Shown piece after piece: positions 24,990-35,258 of a stretch of 64,000 nt of DNA (its first letter is position 1; every line of letters begins with the position of its first letter). The notes under the pieces are model-generated. The model did no database searches. It had not been told where the DNA came from and saw only the letters and a list, made by a program, of their open reading frames with translations. Both the position numbers and the translations under genes were made by a program. Location: the NCBI GenBank assembly GCA_015057115.1, contig SVEZ01000012.1, forward strand, positions 1 to 64,000. The letters are read 5' to 3'. The DNA is from Lachnospiraceae bacterium. GTDB taxonomy: Bacteria; Bacillota; Clostridia; Lachnospirales; Lachnospiraceae.

Positions 24990-27640
24990 TGAAGAACTTT
25001 ACTTTTAAGAACGAACTGTTTCAGGCATCGCACATGATGATACTGATTTGTTACAGTATTTTTAGTCTGATTCTTGTGGGAGAATCCCTGTTGCTTTCAT
25101 GGGAAAAATGGGCGTTGATTCCAATTGTGGCGGCACTTATCGGAAGCTGGGTTTTGCACATGATGCAGATTTTATCGGAACGGGCGCGTATTTGGGTTTA
25201 TTCCCTTCTGATGATGGTCACCGCCTTTTTCTATGGTATACACTTGACCAGTACCTATGATTTGGCGCTGGTTATTTCCGGTGTCATTATGATTTACACC
25301 ATGACGGGAATACCTTCATTGATTACCCTGTGGCAGATTAGTTATTACATCACCATGGGCTATGACATAATCATTATGACCGGTAACGGGACCAAATTGG
25401 ACAGCCTTTTTATAACCCGAACCCTGTTACATATTTCCATGATTTTTATGATTGGTTTTATTTCCAGAACCATTATCAAAAAATGGCAACAGGTATTGGT
25501 GGGTTCCTCTCAGGAAATTAAGCGATTAGAGGATGTGGCAACCAGAATGAACGATTTCCTTGCCAATATGTCTCATGAGATTCGAACACCGATTAACGCG
25601 GTTATAGGTTTAACCGGAGTCTGCATTCACAAAGAAACCAGTGAAGAGGTGAAAAAAGATCTTTTATCGGTAGAAAGCGCCGGTAAACGTGTAGCGGAGC
25701 AGATTAGTGATATTTTGGATTTCTCGGAAATTGATATGGGAAATCTGGCGGTAAATACGGAAGATTATATGCTGTCTTCTGTTTTGAATGACCTGGTAAC
25801 CCAGGTACGTCCTGCCATAAGACCGGAGCTGGAGTTGATTATTGACGTAGATCCGGAACTTCCGGAGATTATGAACAGCGATGTAGGGAAATTGAAAAAG
25901 ATACTCTGGCATCTGATTATGAACGGATTGAAGTACACCAAGGAGGGCGGTGTTTATGTTCGGCTTTCCAGTGTGAAAGAGACCTATGGTATCAACCTTT
26001 GTATGGAAGTTCGGGATACGGGTATCGGAATGAATGCCGAGGAACTGGAGAAGATTTGCGAGGGCTTTTATCAGGCCAATTCCGGACGGAGTCGTTCTAC
26101 CAACGGTCTTGGACTGGGTATGGCCATTGTATCCGGTTTTGTAAAAGTGTTAGGCGGTTTTATGACCATTGAATCCAAACCGGATGCGGGAACGACGGTG
26201 CGGGTTAGCCTGCCGCAGCAGGTTATTGACGATTCGGTTTGTATGTCGGTAAATGACCGGGCGAAACTGGTGCTTGGCTCTTTCCTGAATTTTGGAAAAT
26301 ACGACTCTCCGCAGGTGCGTGAGTTTTATGATGCCATGCTGCGTGATATCGTATCCGGCCTGGGTGTGGAGATGCACAAGGTGGAATCTATGGGGAATTT
26401 GCAGAAACTGGTATCCAGTACCCGCATGACCCATTTATTTGTAGGTCCGGAAGAATATGAAGTGGGAAAAGACTATATTGAGTCCTTGACAAAGGATATG
26501 ATTGTAGTGGTTGTTGCCAAGGATGATTTTGAGCCTGCAAAAAATTCCAGGGTCAAGATTCTCAGAAAACCATTCTATTGCTTCCCGGTTATCAGCATTT
26601 TGAATATGGATGTTAATTGGGATAAGGATGAGGAAGGACAACTGATGTGTCCGGGTGTACATGCCCTGGTAGTGGATGATGAACCTATGAACTTAACGGT
26701 AGCAAACGGAATCTTTAAACGGTACGGCATGCAGATTTCCACTGCGGCTAACGGTCCGGATGCAATTCACATGTGTAAAGATAATGAGTATGATATTGTA
26801 TTTATGGATCATATGATGCCGGGTATGGACGGTGTGGAGGCTATGAAGAGAATTCGTACCGAGTGTCAGAGGGCAAGACGTGAGATGCCTATTGTAGCTC
26901 TTACTGCCAATGCTGTCAGCACTGCGAGAGAAATGTTTATCTCCGAAGGATTTGACGGTTTTGTAAGTAAACCGATTGACCTTACAGAATTAGAACGTGT
27001 TATGAGACGTGTTCTTCCGAAATCTAAGATTGAAATTGTGGCAACGGGAGAATCTACCCAGGAAATTGCGACGCAGCAGGAGAAGGGTATAGAATCCGAC
27101 ACCACAATAGAGGAAGATGTAATGGAGTTTTCGCCTCAGGAAGAGGAGGTTATGGAATTTTCTCCGGATGTGGACGTAGAAGAGCAACCCGCCGGAAATC
27201 CGGAGGATGAACTTTTATGGGATGGTCTGAAGGAATTAAAAATAGACTATGTTTCCGGCCTACATTACTGTAAGGAGGATACAGAACTTTTTAAGATGCT
27301 GTTACTTCAATTTGCAGACGAAGAAGTCACAAAAGAGCGGGATACGGATCGTTTTTTGGCAGAAGGAAAGCTTCCGGATTACGGAATTTTAGTACATGCT
27401 ATAAAGAGTACCTCCAAGTTGATTGGTGCCATGGAACTTTCCGAGGAGGCAAGAGCCTTGGAGTTTGCGGCAAAAGATCAGGATGGGGATTTTGTAAAAG
27501 CAAATCACCGGAATCTGATTCTTCATTACCGGGATCTTGCAGCCAACATTCGACGCCTGTTAAACGCAGGGGAAGAAGAGGCGCAGGATGGAATGTCGTC
27601 CGATGATGATGTTTTTGAATTTGAACCGGAGGTAGAATAA
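24989..27640 (+). CDS. Hybrid histidine kinase with pseudo-receiver, receiver and Hpt domains
   Basis: 883 residues. About five or six N-terminal helices (residues 12-160) have little extracytoplasmic mass. Then come HisKA with FLANMSHEIRTPINAVIGL (phospho-His196) and HATPase_c with DTGIGMNAEE and GLGLGMAIV. A receiver-like domain follows (about 430-540) lacking a clear acceptor Asp, then a full receiver with VVDDEPMN and FMDHMMPGMDG (Asp607). After an acidic linker comes an Hpt domain with LVHAIKSTSKLIGA (His803). This is a complete four-step phosphorelay in one chain; Hpt could pass phosphate to the preceding REC-HD-GYP protein, whose stop overlaps this start. The signal is unknown. Confidence 0.93.
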   Translation: MKNFTFKNELFQASHMMILICYSIFSLILVGESLLLSWEKWALIPIVAALIGSWVLHMMQILSERARIWVYSLLMMVTAFFYGIHLTSTYDLALVISGVIMIYTMTGIPSLITLWQISYYITMGYDIIIMTGNGTKLDSLFITRTLLHISMIFMIGFISRTIIKKWQQVLVGSSQEIKRLEDVATRMNDFLANMSHEIRTPINAVIGLTGVCIHKETSEEVKKDLLSVESAGKRVAEQISDILDFSEIDMGNLAVNTEDYMLSSVLNDLVTQVRPAIRPELELIIDVDPELPEIMNSDVGKLKKILWHLIMNGLKYTKEGGVYVRLSSVKETYGINLCMEVRDTGIGMNAEELEKICEGFYQANSGRSRSTNGLGLGMAIVSGFVKVLGGFMTIESKPDAGTTVRVSLPQQVIDDSVCMSVNDRAKLVLGSFLNFGKYDSPQVREFYDAMLRDIVSGLGVEMHKVESMGNLQKLVSSTRMTHLFVGPEEYEVGKDYIESLTKDMIVVVVAKDDFEPAKNSRVKILRKPFYCFPVISILNMDVNWDKDEEGQLMCPGVHALVVDDEPMNLTVANGIFKRYGMQISTAANGPDAIHMCKDNEYDIVFMDHMMPGMDGVEAMKRIRTECQRARREMPIVALTANAVSTAREMFISEGFDGFVSKPIDLTELERVMRRVLPKSKIEIVATGESTQEIATQQEKGIESDTTIEEDVMEFSPQEEEVMEFSPDVDVEEQPAGNPEDELLWDGLKELKIDYVSGLHYCKEDTELFKMLLLQFADEEVTKERDTDRFLAEGKLPDYGILVHAIKSTSKLIGAMELSEEARALEFAAKDQDGDFVKANHRNLILHYRDLAANIRRLLNAGEEEAQDGMSSDDDVFEFEPEVE

Positions 27641-27641
27641 G

Positions 27642-30308
27642 ATGATCAGAAGATTTTATAATTATATTCTTGATGAAAATGAAAAAATCCGAAACCGGAT
27701 GTTTACCCTGACTTCCGTCATCATATTGACCTGCTTTGTGTTGGCGATTATTCTGTCCCTGATTTTGCGCCGGTATGAGTATGTGCTGGGAGAAATTGTA
27801 ACAGTGCTGATTTTGTCCGGTATTATCTACACCGGAAACAAGGCAGGCAAGCTTCCGTTGGCATCGGCGATTACCTGCTTGATTGTGGTTACAGTGGTTA
27901 TGCCTTTTGCCTATTACGTATCCGGTGGAGCTACCGGAGGTATTATTACGGTTTATGTGTTGGTAACCTTGTATGTCTGTCTTTCCCTGGAGGGATGGAT
28001 ACGTCCGGTGGTGGTAGCAGCAGAGTTAATCTGTGGAGGAGTGTGTTTTTATATGGAATACACTCATCCCCAGTGGTTTCCGGAGCAGGATACCATCATC
28101 CGTTTCATAGCCATGTATCTGGTAACCATGCTGGTTAGTACATTTATTGTATTTCTGGTTAACTTCCAGATTGCTATGCTGAAAAAGGAAAATGAGCGTT
28201 CCCGGGAACAGCGAGATGAAATTGAGCGACTGAATGCGGCTCAAAATCGCTTTTTCTCCAGCATGAGTCATGAAATCCGTACTCCGATTAATACGATTAT
28301 CGGTTTAAATGAAATGATTCTGCGTGAAAATGCTTCCGATGAGATTAACGAAAATGCAGCAAACATTCAGGCGGCCAGTAACCTGCTTTTACACATCATC
28401 AATGATATTTTGGATATGTCCAAGTTTGAGTCCGGTCAGATGCAGTTGACACAGTCTGCATATCATACCGGTGATATGCTTTCTGAAATCGTGGGCATGC
28501 TGTGGCTTCGGGCAAAAGAAAAGGACCTGGAATTTCACGTAAACGTGGCTCCGGATTTGCCGGAAATGTTGATTGGTGACGAGGTACGTATAAAGCAGAT
28601 TCTGATTAATGTTTTAAACAATGCCATTAAATATACCAGTGAGGGTTCCGTTTCCCTGTCCATTCAGTGTGAAAAAAAATCAAACGGAAATGCAGATGTG
28701 ATTTATTCTGTTGCCGATACAGGAATGGGAATCAAGAAAGAAAGTATTCCCTATCTGTTCACTGCATTTAAGCGTGTGGATGAGGATAAGAATAAATACA
28801 TTGAAGGAACCGGCCTGGGACTTTCCATTGTTAAGCAGTTTGTTGACTTGATGGGTGGAAAAATCTCTGTTAACAGCGTATACACCAAGGGCTCCACTTT
28901 TAACATCGTGATTCCGCAACAGATTGCCAGCGACAGCAATATCGGTGAACTGGATATGGAACGTCGCCACAGTCTGAATCGCCATGAGAATTATCATCAG
29001 AGTTTTGAAGCTCCGGAGGCAAAAGTGCTGGTGGTAGACGATACTGCAGCCAATCTTTTGGTTGTAGGCAAGCTTTTGCGAGATACCAAGGTACAGGTTA
29101 CCACCGCTTCCAGTGGTGAAGATGCATTAAAGGAGACCTTGAAGGAAGAATTCCATGTGATTTTTATGGATCATATGATGCCGGGTATGGATGGTATTGA
29201 GTGTTCTCATGCCATAAGAGAGCAGGCAGGAGGACGATGCAAGGATGCGAGGATTATTGCCTTAACTGCCAATGCTGGTGGTGAAAGTGCAGCCTTATAT
29301 GAAAAAGAGGGATTTGACGGTTATCTTACCAAGCCCATTACCGGTGAGGCGTTGGAAAACGAGCTTCGCCATCAGTTGCCTAGGGAATTGGTGGTAATGA
29401 CGGGGTCAGACGAAGAATTTCTGGAGGAAAGTCTTTCATGGAGCAGTGAACATACCAAGAAAGCCATTGTCACCGTTACCACGGAAAGCGTGGCGGATAT
29501 TCCAAAAGATATTTGTGAGCGATATGGTATCGCTGTTTTGCCCCATATGGTTAAAACAGATGGAGGATTATTCCGGGACGGTTTAGAAATCGACCAGAGT
29601 GGATTATTGCTCTATATGGAAAATTCCGATGTAAGAGTAGAAACAGTTGCACCGGAAGTGGAAGAACACGAGGTTTTCTTTGCTGAGCAATTGGGGCGCG
29701 CCAATAATGTTATTCATTTAGCCATTTCTTCCGGCGTGGCTCATAGCGGATGTCCGGCAGCCATGAAGGCGGCGCTTGCTTTTGATAATGTTTACATAGT
29801 AGACAGCGGGCACCTTTCCAGCGGCCAGGGATTAATGACAATCCTAGCGGCAGACATGGCAGAAAGCGGCAGAAGCGTAGAAGAAATTCTTGCCACCATG
29901 GAAGAATTAAAGGATAAGGTACATACAAGCTTTATTGTGGACAACCTGGATTATCTGGCGAGGGCAGGGCAGCTTAACAGTCGCATTGCCGGAGCAACCA
30001 AGTCCCTAATGATGCATCCTGTTTTAACCCTTCGTAAGGGAAAAATGGGAATTGGCAAAGTATTCTTCGGAAACCGTATGAGTGCCTGGGAGCATTACAT
30101 TGACTCCATTTTAAAGAATGCGGATAAAATAGATCGCAGTATTTTGTTCGTAACCTATGCAGGAATTCCGCAAAGCGAACTTGAGTGGATTCGAAAGGAA
30201 ATAACCAAGCGAGCAGACTTTACAAAAATCTATTTCCAGAAAGCTTCTCCGGCCGTTGCAGCAAACTGTGGCCCGGGATCTTTCGGATTGCTGTATGTAG
30301 AAAAATGA
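27642..30308 (+). CDS. Hybrid histidine kinase fused to a DegV (fatty-acid-binding type) domain
   Basis: 888 residues. N-terminal helices (about 20-165), HisKA with FFSSMSHEIRTPINTIIGL (His210), HATPase_c with ADTGMGIKKE and GTGLGLSIV, and a receiver with VVDDTAANL and FMDHMMPGMDG (Asp510). From residue 606 a complete DegV domain follows: AIVTVTTESVADIPKDIC, LPHMVKTDGGLFRDGLEI, VIHLAISSGVAHSG, NVYIVDSGHLSSGQGL, FIVDNLDYLARAGQL, HPVLTLRKGKMGIGKV and the final ASPAVAANCGPGSFGLLYV. DegV/FakB proteins bind a fatty acyl chain and hand it to a kinase. The fusion suggests a kinase whose output or sensing involves fatty acids; this is inference. The gene starts one base after the preceding kinase's stop. 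Confidence 0.92.
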   Translation: MIRRFYNYILDENEKIRNRMFTLTSVIILTCFVLAIILSLILRRYEYVLGEIVTVLILSGIIYTGNKAGKLPLASAITCLIVVTVVMPFAYYVSGGATGGIITVYVLVTLYVCLSLEGWIRPVVVAAELICGGVCFYMEYTHPQWFPEQDTIIRFIAMYLVTMLVSTFIVFLVNFQIAMLKKENERSREQRDEIERLNAAQNRFFSSMSHEIRTPINTIIGLNEMILRENASDEINENAANIQAASNLLLHIINDILDMSKFESGQMQLTQSAYHTGDMLSEIVGMLWLRAKEKDLEFHVNVAPDLPEMLIGDEVRIKQILINVLNNAIKYTSEGSVSLSIQCEKKSNGNADVIYSVADTGMGIKKESIPYLFTAFKRVDEDKNKYIEGTGLGLSIVKQFVDLMGGKISVNSVYTKGSTFNIVIPQQIASDSNIGELDMERRHSLNRHENYHQSFEAPEAKVLVVDDTAANLLVVGKLLRDTKVQVTTASSGEDALKETLKEEFHVIFMDHMMPGMDGIECSHAIREQAGGRCKDARIIALTANAGGESAALYEKEGFDGYLTKPITGEALENELRHQLPRELVVMTGSDEEFLEESLSWSSEHTKKAIVTVTTESVADIPKDICERYGIAVLPHMVKTDGGLFRDGLEIDQSGLLLYMENSDVRVETVAPEVEEHEVFFAEQLGRANNVIHLAISSGVAHSGCPAAMKAALAFDNVYIVDSGHLSSGQGLMTILAADMAESGRSVEEILATMEELKDKVHTSFIVDNLDYLARAGQLNSRIAGATKSLMMHPVLTLRKGKMGIGKVFFGNRMSAWEHYIDSILKNADKIDRSILFVTYAGIPQSELEWIRKEITKRADFTKIYFQKASPAVAANCGPGSFGLLYVEK

Positions 30309-30329
30309 TGGTGAGCGGTAGGCGCCGCA

Positions 30330-30617
30330 ATTTAATATGCGAGAACGCTTGCGCTCAACGTTCGGCGTAACGGTACATAAGAGAAAAGGGAATCATGATC
30401 AGATTGGTTAGCACCATCTGCCCATTATTGGCTGTTACAACACGATATACCATAGTCTTGGCGGTGATTGCGTTATTGCTGTCGTTTTTGGGATATCGAA
30501 AACAGAATTGTGGAATATCGATAGCGGGTTTGATTTGTAGTTCGCTGGGATTGCTCATGGGAATATTGGTTTGCGTAATATGGTGATATTTCGTATTCTT
30601 CTGTACGAAACGAACGC
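30330..30617 (+). repeat. Possible interrupted copy (D') of the palindromic element, with a small gene in its loop
   Basis: The left half at about 30340-30382 has GAACGCTTGCGCTC, then GGCGTAACGGTACATAAG, matching the left core of copy E. A possible right half at 30593-30617 (TTCTGTACGAAACGAACGC) is weakly complementary to it. The small gene at 30395-30586 lies between the halves. No AAAGTCCC is present, so the copy is degenerate or the pairing is chance. Confidence 0.35.
30395..30586 (+). CDS. Small hydrophobic protein of unknown function
   Basis: 63 residues: one hydrophobic block at about 4-33 (STICPLLAVTTRYTIVLAVI region onward), a short polar turn YRKQNCG, and a second block ISIAGLICSSLGLLMGILV. 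It would be a two-helix membrane protein. AAAAGGG lies seven bases before ATG 30395, a usable ribosome site. The second helix recalls DUF4190-type small membrane proteins, but no assignment is safe. It lies downstream of the DegV-fusion kinase by 86 bases and is bracketed by element-like sequences. It may be real but could also be a chance ORF in low-complexity hydrophobic frame. Confidence 0.45.
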   Translation: MIRLVSTICPLLAVTTRYTIVLAVIALLLSFLGYRKQNCGISIAGLICSSLGLLMGILVCVIW

Positions 30618-30784
30618 AGCCGATATACTGTGGGTGTGGGACTTTACAAGACGTCGGTACTAGAAAGGAAAGCCCCCGCCGGGAATTGTTTTAAAACAAA
30701 TTTCCGGCGGGGCCTTTGCTTTCCTATGTACCGCTACGTCTTGTATGGAGTGCGAACGCTCCCACAACACAGTATAGCGGCGGT
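30616..30784 (-). repeat. Intergenic palindromic element, copy D (opposite orientation)
   Basis: Read on the minus strand it has outer arm CGGCGGTG-side to TATACTGTG, left core GTGGGAGCGTTCGC followed by GTAGCGGTACATA, and right core AGTACCGACG followed by TGTAAAGTCCCACA. On the + strand the outer arms are CAGCCGATATACTGTG (30616) and CACAGTATAGCGGCGG. The tip is the long GC stem CCCCGCCGGG/CCGGCGGGG at 30672-30713. It lies between convergent genes. The core matches copies A, B and E; the arms do not. Confidence 0.8.
30672..30713. terminator. Strong GC hairpin at the tip of element D
   Basis: GCCCCCGCCGGGAATTGTTT pairs with AAACAAATTTCCGGCGGGGC around a short central loop. It lies between the convergent kinase/DegV operon and the minus-strand activase gene and may stop transcription from both sides, though flanking T-runs are short. 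Confidence 0.55.
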
Positions 30785-30803
30785 GTTCATATCTTATAGA
30801 AGA

Positions 30804-33800
30804 TTAAGAAATCTTTGATTCCTGCGAATTTTTTTCCACTGATTCAATCGAGGCTTCTTCTTTCTTCATATTTTTCACTGCCGTAGACAGCATCAACTTA
30901 ATACGATTCAACTGATTTACCTCAGAAGCACCCGGATCGTAGTCAATGGCTACAATATTTGCCTTTGGATGCATGGATCTCAGTCGTTTGATAACTCCTT
31001 TTCCTACGATATGATTTGGCAGACAGCCAAAAGGCTGAGCACAAATGATGTTCGGGGTGCCGGAGTGAATCAGCTCTAACATTTCTCCGGTTAAGAACCA
31101 GCCTTCACCGGTCTGGTTACCAAGGGAGACAATGCCTTGTGCGTAGTTACCCAGGTCTTCAATTCGGGCAGGAGGAGTGAAGTGTTTACTTTCCTCAAAA
31201 GCCTTGCGGGCATCTTTACGAAGCCACTCTAAGAACTGGATACCCATATTTCCCACACGTTCATTACGGGAAGGAACTCCCAAGTGTTTTACCTTAAACT
31301 GGTTATTGTAAAATGCATAAAGTAAGAAGTCCGTAAGATCCGGTACAACGGCCTCGGCACCTTCCGCTTCCAGTAAATCCACCACGTAGTTGTTGGCAAG
31401 AGGGGAGAACTTAACAAGAATTTCTCCAACTACACCTACCCGCGGTTTCTTTACATCACGTAACGGCAAAATATCAAAATCGTGGATAATCTGACGACAC
31501 ATCTTTTTAAACTTATGGTGAGTCGGCATGTTCTTGGAAGTGATGAAAGCAATAACATCCTGTTTCCAGGACTCATGCAGTGCGTTGGCGGAACCCGGCA
31601 CCTTTTCGTAAGGGCGTACCCGATACAGACAACGCATGAAGATGTCTCCGAAAATCATGGCATATAAGCCTCTCTTAACTAAGGCGGGAGTAAGCTTAAA
31701 GCCCGGATTTTTCTCCAAACCGCTTAAGTTAAGGGAAATAACAGGGATTTCCGGATGCCCGGCACGTTCCAGTGCCCGTCGGATAAATCCAATATAGTTA
31801 CTTGCACGACAGCCGCCTCCGGTTTGGGAGATAATGACAGCCGTCTTTTTTAAGTCAAATCGACCGGAGTTGATGGCGTCCATAATCTGGCCTACAACAA
31901 TCAGAGAAGGGAAGCAGGCGTCATTATTTACGTATTTCAGACCCATGTCAATGGCAGTACGGTTATCGTTTCCAAGTACATGGAAATTGTAGCCTGCCGC
32001 GTCAAATGCCGGCCCGATGAGGTCAAAGTGAATCGGTGACATCTGCGGACACAGGATGGTGTATTCATGCTTCATCTTTTTGGTAAAGATTACACGTTTA
32101 TGGTTGGATGGCAGAATCCGTCTGGTTTGTGGGTGCTTTTTCTTTACTCGCAGTGCGGATAAAAGTGAGCGCACACGGATACGGGCGGCACCAAGGTTGT
32201 TGACCTCATCAATTTTTAAACAGGTGTAAATCTTGCCGGAGCGGGTTAAAATATCGCTGACCGCATCGGTGGTTACCGCGTCCAGACCGCAGCCGAAGGA
32301 GTTTAGCTGGATTAAATCCAGATCCTCTCTGGTTTTGGCGTAGTTGGCGGCAGCATAGAGGCGGGAGTGGTACATCCACTGATCCATAACGATTAAGGGG
32401 CGTTCCACCTGTCCTAAATGGGAAACGGAATCCTCCGTTAAAACCGCAATTCCATAGGAGTTAATCAGCTCCGGAATGCCGTGGTTGATTTCCGGGTCAA
32501 TATGGTAAGGACGTCCGGCAAGAATAATGCCGTGATGTCCCGTTTCCTTCATGTAGCGAAGAGTTTCCTCACCTTTTTTCTCAATATCTCTGTGAACTGC
32601 CTGCAGTTCCATCCAGCCGGCATGAGCTGCCGCCTCAATTTCTGCAGAGGGAATGTTAAATTCTTTTGTAAATTCCACTACCAAACGATCCGTCAGAATC
32701 TTTTCCGTGGTAAAAGCGAAAAACGGATTCAGAAAACGGATATCCCCACGGGTAATCTCATCCACGTTATTCTTAATATTTTCAGCATAAGAGGTAACGA
32801 TAGGGCAGTTGTAGTGGTTGTTGGAATCTTCAAATTCGTTCCGTTCGTAAGGAATACAGGGGTAGAAAATGAAGTCCGGTTTTTCTTTTATCAGCCATCC
32901 GATATGTCCGTGAGTCAGTTTGGCCGGATAGCACTCAGACTCACTGGGGATGGATTCAATACCCATTTCGTACACCTTACGGGAGGATTTGGGGCTTAAA
33001 AGCACCGAAAATCCCAGTTTTGTAAAGAAGGTGTGCCAGAAGGGGTAGTTCTCATACATATTTAAAACCCTTGGAATACCTACAGTTCCACGGGAAGCTT
33101 TTTCCTTAGGAAGAGATTCATAGCCGAAAAGACGGTTATATTTGTATTCAAAGAGGTTCGGAACATTATCTTTGTTCTTTTCTTTTCCAAGACCACGTTC
33201 GCAACGGTTACCGCTGATAAAACGTCTGCCACCTCCAAAATTGTTAATGGTAAGCAGACAGTGGTTGGTACAACCCTGGCAACGGGTCAAGGTTGTTTCA
33301 TATTGGAGGGCGTCGATGCCTTCCATGGTAATGGTGGTGGTTTCATAACCTTCCTCGTGACGCTCTCTGGCCACCAAGGCAGCACCGAAGGCACCCATAA
33401 TGCCGGCAATATCCGGACGAACCACCTGTCGTTTACTAATGGTTTCAAAACTGCGGAGTACCGCATCATTATAAAAGGTTCCGCCCTGAACCACCACATT
33501 TTTACCCAGCTCCGCAGGGTCCGTCAGCTTGATAACCTTGAACAGGGCATTTTTAATAACGGAATAGGCAAGACCGGCGGAAATATCCGCAACGGATGCG
33601 CCTTCCTTCTGGGCCTGTTTTACCTTGGAATTCATAAAAACAGTACAGCGTGTTCCAAGGTCAATAGGATGCTCAGCAAAAAGCGCTTCCTTTGCAAAGT
33701 CCTTCACGCTGTAATTTAAGCTTTTGGCGAAGGTTTCAATAAAGGAACCGCATCCGGAAGAGCAGGCTTCGTTTAACTGTACACTGTCTACAGTCTGATT

Positions 33801-35102
33801 TTTGATTTTGATGCATTTCATGTCCTGACCACCGATATCCAAGATGCAGTCAACATCCGGATTAAAGAAGGAAGCGGCATAATAATGGGAAACCGTTTCC
33901 ACTTCTCCTTCGTCTAACATGAGTCCCGCTTTTAAAAGCGCCTCACCGTAGCCGGTGGAGCAGGAGTGAACGATCTTTGCATCCGCAGGCATGAGAGAAT
34001 AAAGCTCTTTCATGGAACGGATGGCGGTCATTAAAGGACTGCCCTCATTACTGCTGTAAAAAGAGTACAACAACGAACCGTCTTCACCTACCAAAGCAAT
34101 TTTGGTTGTGGTGGAGCCGGAGTCAATTCCCAAATAGCAGTTTCCGTGATAGTCCTGTAAGTTTCCTTTTTGAACGGTTGCCTTCTTATGTCGTTCTGAA
34201 AATTCCCGGTAGGATTTCTCGGAGTCAAAAAGCGGCTCAAGACGGGCAACCTCGAATTCCATATGTATATCGGAATCCAATTTGCGTACAATATCTGTAA
34301 GCGGCATGGTAACCTCATCTTTGTAATTTAATGCAGAGCCAATGGCAGCGAACAAATGAGAGTTGTCCGGATCAATGATGTGCTCGTCGTCTAACTTCAA
34401 GGTGCGGATAAAGGCTTCCTTTAATTCCGGCAAGAAGTGAAGAGGACCACCTAAAAAGGCAACGTGGCCACGAATCGGCTTACCACAGGCAAGACCGCTG
34501 ATGGTCTGGTTCACCACTGCCTGCAAAATGGAGGCTGACAAATCCGCCTTGCTGGCGCCTTCGTTAATTAAAGGCTGAATATCAGTTTTTGCAAACACAC
34601 CACAGCGCGCTGCAATAGGATAAATCTCTTTGTAATCTTTGGCGTAAGTGTTTAAACCGGTGGCATCGGTTTGTAAAAGAGAAGCCATCTGGTCAATAAA
34701 GGAGCCAGTACCACCGGCACAAATGCCGTTCATACGCTGCTCCACATTACCGCCTTCAAAATATATAATCTTGGCGTCTTCACCGCCAAGTTCAATAGCA
34801 ACATCCGTTTTCGGGGCATAAGAAGTCAGGGCACTTGCCACAGCGATTACTTCCTGCACAAAGGGGATACCCAAATGCTTTGCAAGGGTAAGACCGCCGG
34901 AACCGGTAATAATAGGAGCAATCTCCACATCGCCGGTTAATGTATGGGCTTCCTTTACAAGCTCCTGCAGTGTTTCGCGGATATTTGCAAAGTGTCTTTT
35001 ATAGTTGGAGAAGATAAGCTCTCCTTTGGGATTCAAAATGGCAATTTTCACGGTTGTGGAACCTATATCAATTCCAAGCTTGTATAAATCTTCATTTCTC
35101 AT
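30804..35102 (-). CDS. Giant acyl-CoA dehydratase activase-like protein (two BadF/BadG domains, DUF2229, HgdB-like)
   Basis: 1432 residues. Two ASKHA ATPase (BadF/BadG, 2-hydroxyglutaryl-CoA dehydratase activator) domains: the first starts [15 protein letters not shown] with the cluster Cys region [16 protein letters not shown]. The second starts [16 protein letters not shown] with [17 protein letters not shown] Cys pair-rich link follows (CQGCTNHC), then DUF2229 ([17 protein letters not shown]) and a C-terminal part like dehydratase D-component subunits, with further Cys such as [13 protein letters not shown]. Related activators use ATP to push an electron from a [4Fe-4S] cluster to a dehydratase. 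Such single-chain giants are widespread in anaerobic Firmicutes without known substrate. The start at 35102 is supported by GGTGAG; a further ATG lies upstream. Confidence 0.88.
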   Translation of the reverse strand: MRNEDLYKLGIDIGSTTVKIAILNPKGELIFSNYKRHFANIRETLQELVKEAHTLTGDVEIAPIITGSGGLTLAKHLGIPFVQEVIAVASALTSYAPKTDVAIELGGEDAKIIYFEGGNVEQRMNGICAGGTGSFIDQMASLLQTDATGLNTYAKDYKEIYPIAARCGVFAKTDIQPLINEGASKADLSASILQAVVNQTISGLACGKPIRGHVAFLGGPLHFLPELKEAFIRTLKLDDEHIIDPDNSHLFAAIGSALNYKDEVTMPLTDIVRKLDSDIHMEFEVARLEPLFDSEKSYREFSERHKKATVQKGNLQDYHGNCYLGIDSGSTTTKIALVGEDGSLLYSFYSSNEGSPLMTAIRSMKELYSLMPADAKIVHSCSTGYGEALLKAGLMLDEGEVETVSHYYAASFFNPDVDCILDIGGQDMKCIKIKNQTVDSVQLNEACSSGCGSFIETFAKSLNYSVKDFAKEALFAEHPIDLGTRCTVFMNSKVKQAQKEGASVADISAGLAYSVIKNALFKVIKLTDPAELGKNVVVQGGTFYNDAVLRSFETISKRQVVRPDIAGIMGAFGAALVARERHEEGYETTTITMEGIDALQYETTLTRCQGCTNHCLLTINNFGGGRRFISGNRCERGLGKEKNKDNVPNLFEYKYNRLFGYESLPKEKASRGTVGIPRVLNMYENYPFWHTFFTKLGFSVLLSPKSSRKVYEMGIESIPSESECYPAKLTHGHIGWLIKEKPDFIFYPCIPYERNEFEDSNNHYNCPIVTSYAENIKNNVDEITRGDIRFLNPFFAFTTEKILTDRLVVEFTKEFNIPSAEIEAAAHAGWMELQAVHRDIEKKGEETLRYMKETGHHGIILAGRPYHIDPEINHGIPELINSYGIAVLTEDSVSHLGQVERPLIVMDQWMYHSRLYAAANYAKTREDLDLIQLNSFGCGLDAVTTDAVSDILTRSGKIYTCLKIDEVNNLGAARIRVRSLLSALRVKKKHPQTRRILPSNHKRVIFTKKMKHEYTILCPQMSPIHFDLIGPAFDAAGYNFHVLGNDNRTAIDMGLKYVNNDACFPSLIVVGQIMDAINSGRFDLKKTAVIISQTGGGCRASNYIGFIRRALERAGHPEIPVISLNLSGLEKNPGFKLTPALVKRGLYAMIFGDIFMRCLYRVRPYEKVPGSANALHESWKQDVIAFITSKNMPTHHKFKKMCRQIIHDFDILPLRDVKKPRVGVVGEILVKFSPLANNYVVDLLEAEGAEAVVPDLTDFLLYAFYNNQFKVKHLGVPSRNERVGNMGIQFLEWLRKDARKAFEESKHFTPPARIEDLGNYAQGIVSLGNQTGEGWFLTGEMLELIHSGTPNIICAQPFGCLPNHIVGKGVIKRLRSMHPKANIVAIDYDPGASEVNQLNRIKLMLSTAVKNMKKEEASIESVEKNSQESKIS

Positions 35103-35161
35103 GTTTCTCACCATAATCTTCTTATTATAATATATGCACATCATCAGCGTGCACAATCTAC

Positions 35162-35190
35162 ATTATACGACAGTATCAGACAAAAGACAA
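35162..35190 (-). promoter_or_regulatory. Promoter of the activase-like gene (minus strand)
   Basis: On the minus strand TTGTCT (35190-35185), 17 bases, TATAAT (35167-35162), about 60 bases before the start at 35102. It is divergent from the promoter at 35209. Confidence 0.7.
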
Positions 35191-35208
35191 CATCTTTATT
35201 TTGAGGGT

Positions 35209-35237
35209 TTGACAAAGTAACAGACAGAACCTATAAT
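35209..35237 (+). promoter_or_regulatory. Consensus sigma-A promoter of the rhomboid-like gene
   Basis: TTGACA (35209-35214), exactly 17 bases, TATAAT (35232-35237), a perfect consensus promoter 22 bases before the start codon at 35259, with AGGAGG in between. Confidence 0.92.
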
Positions 35238-35258
35238 AAACTATTAGGAGGATGCATC

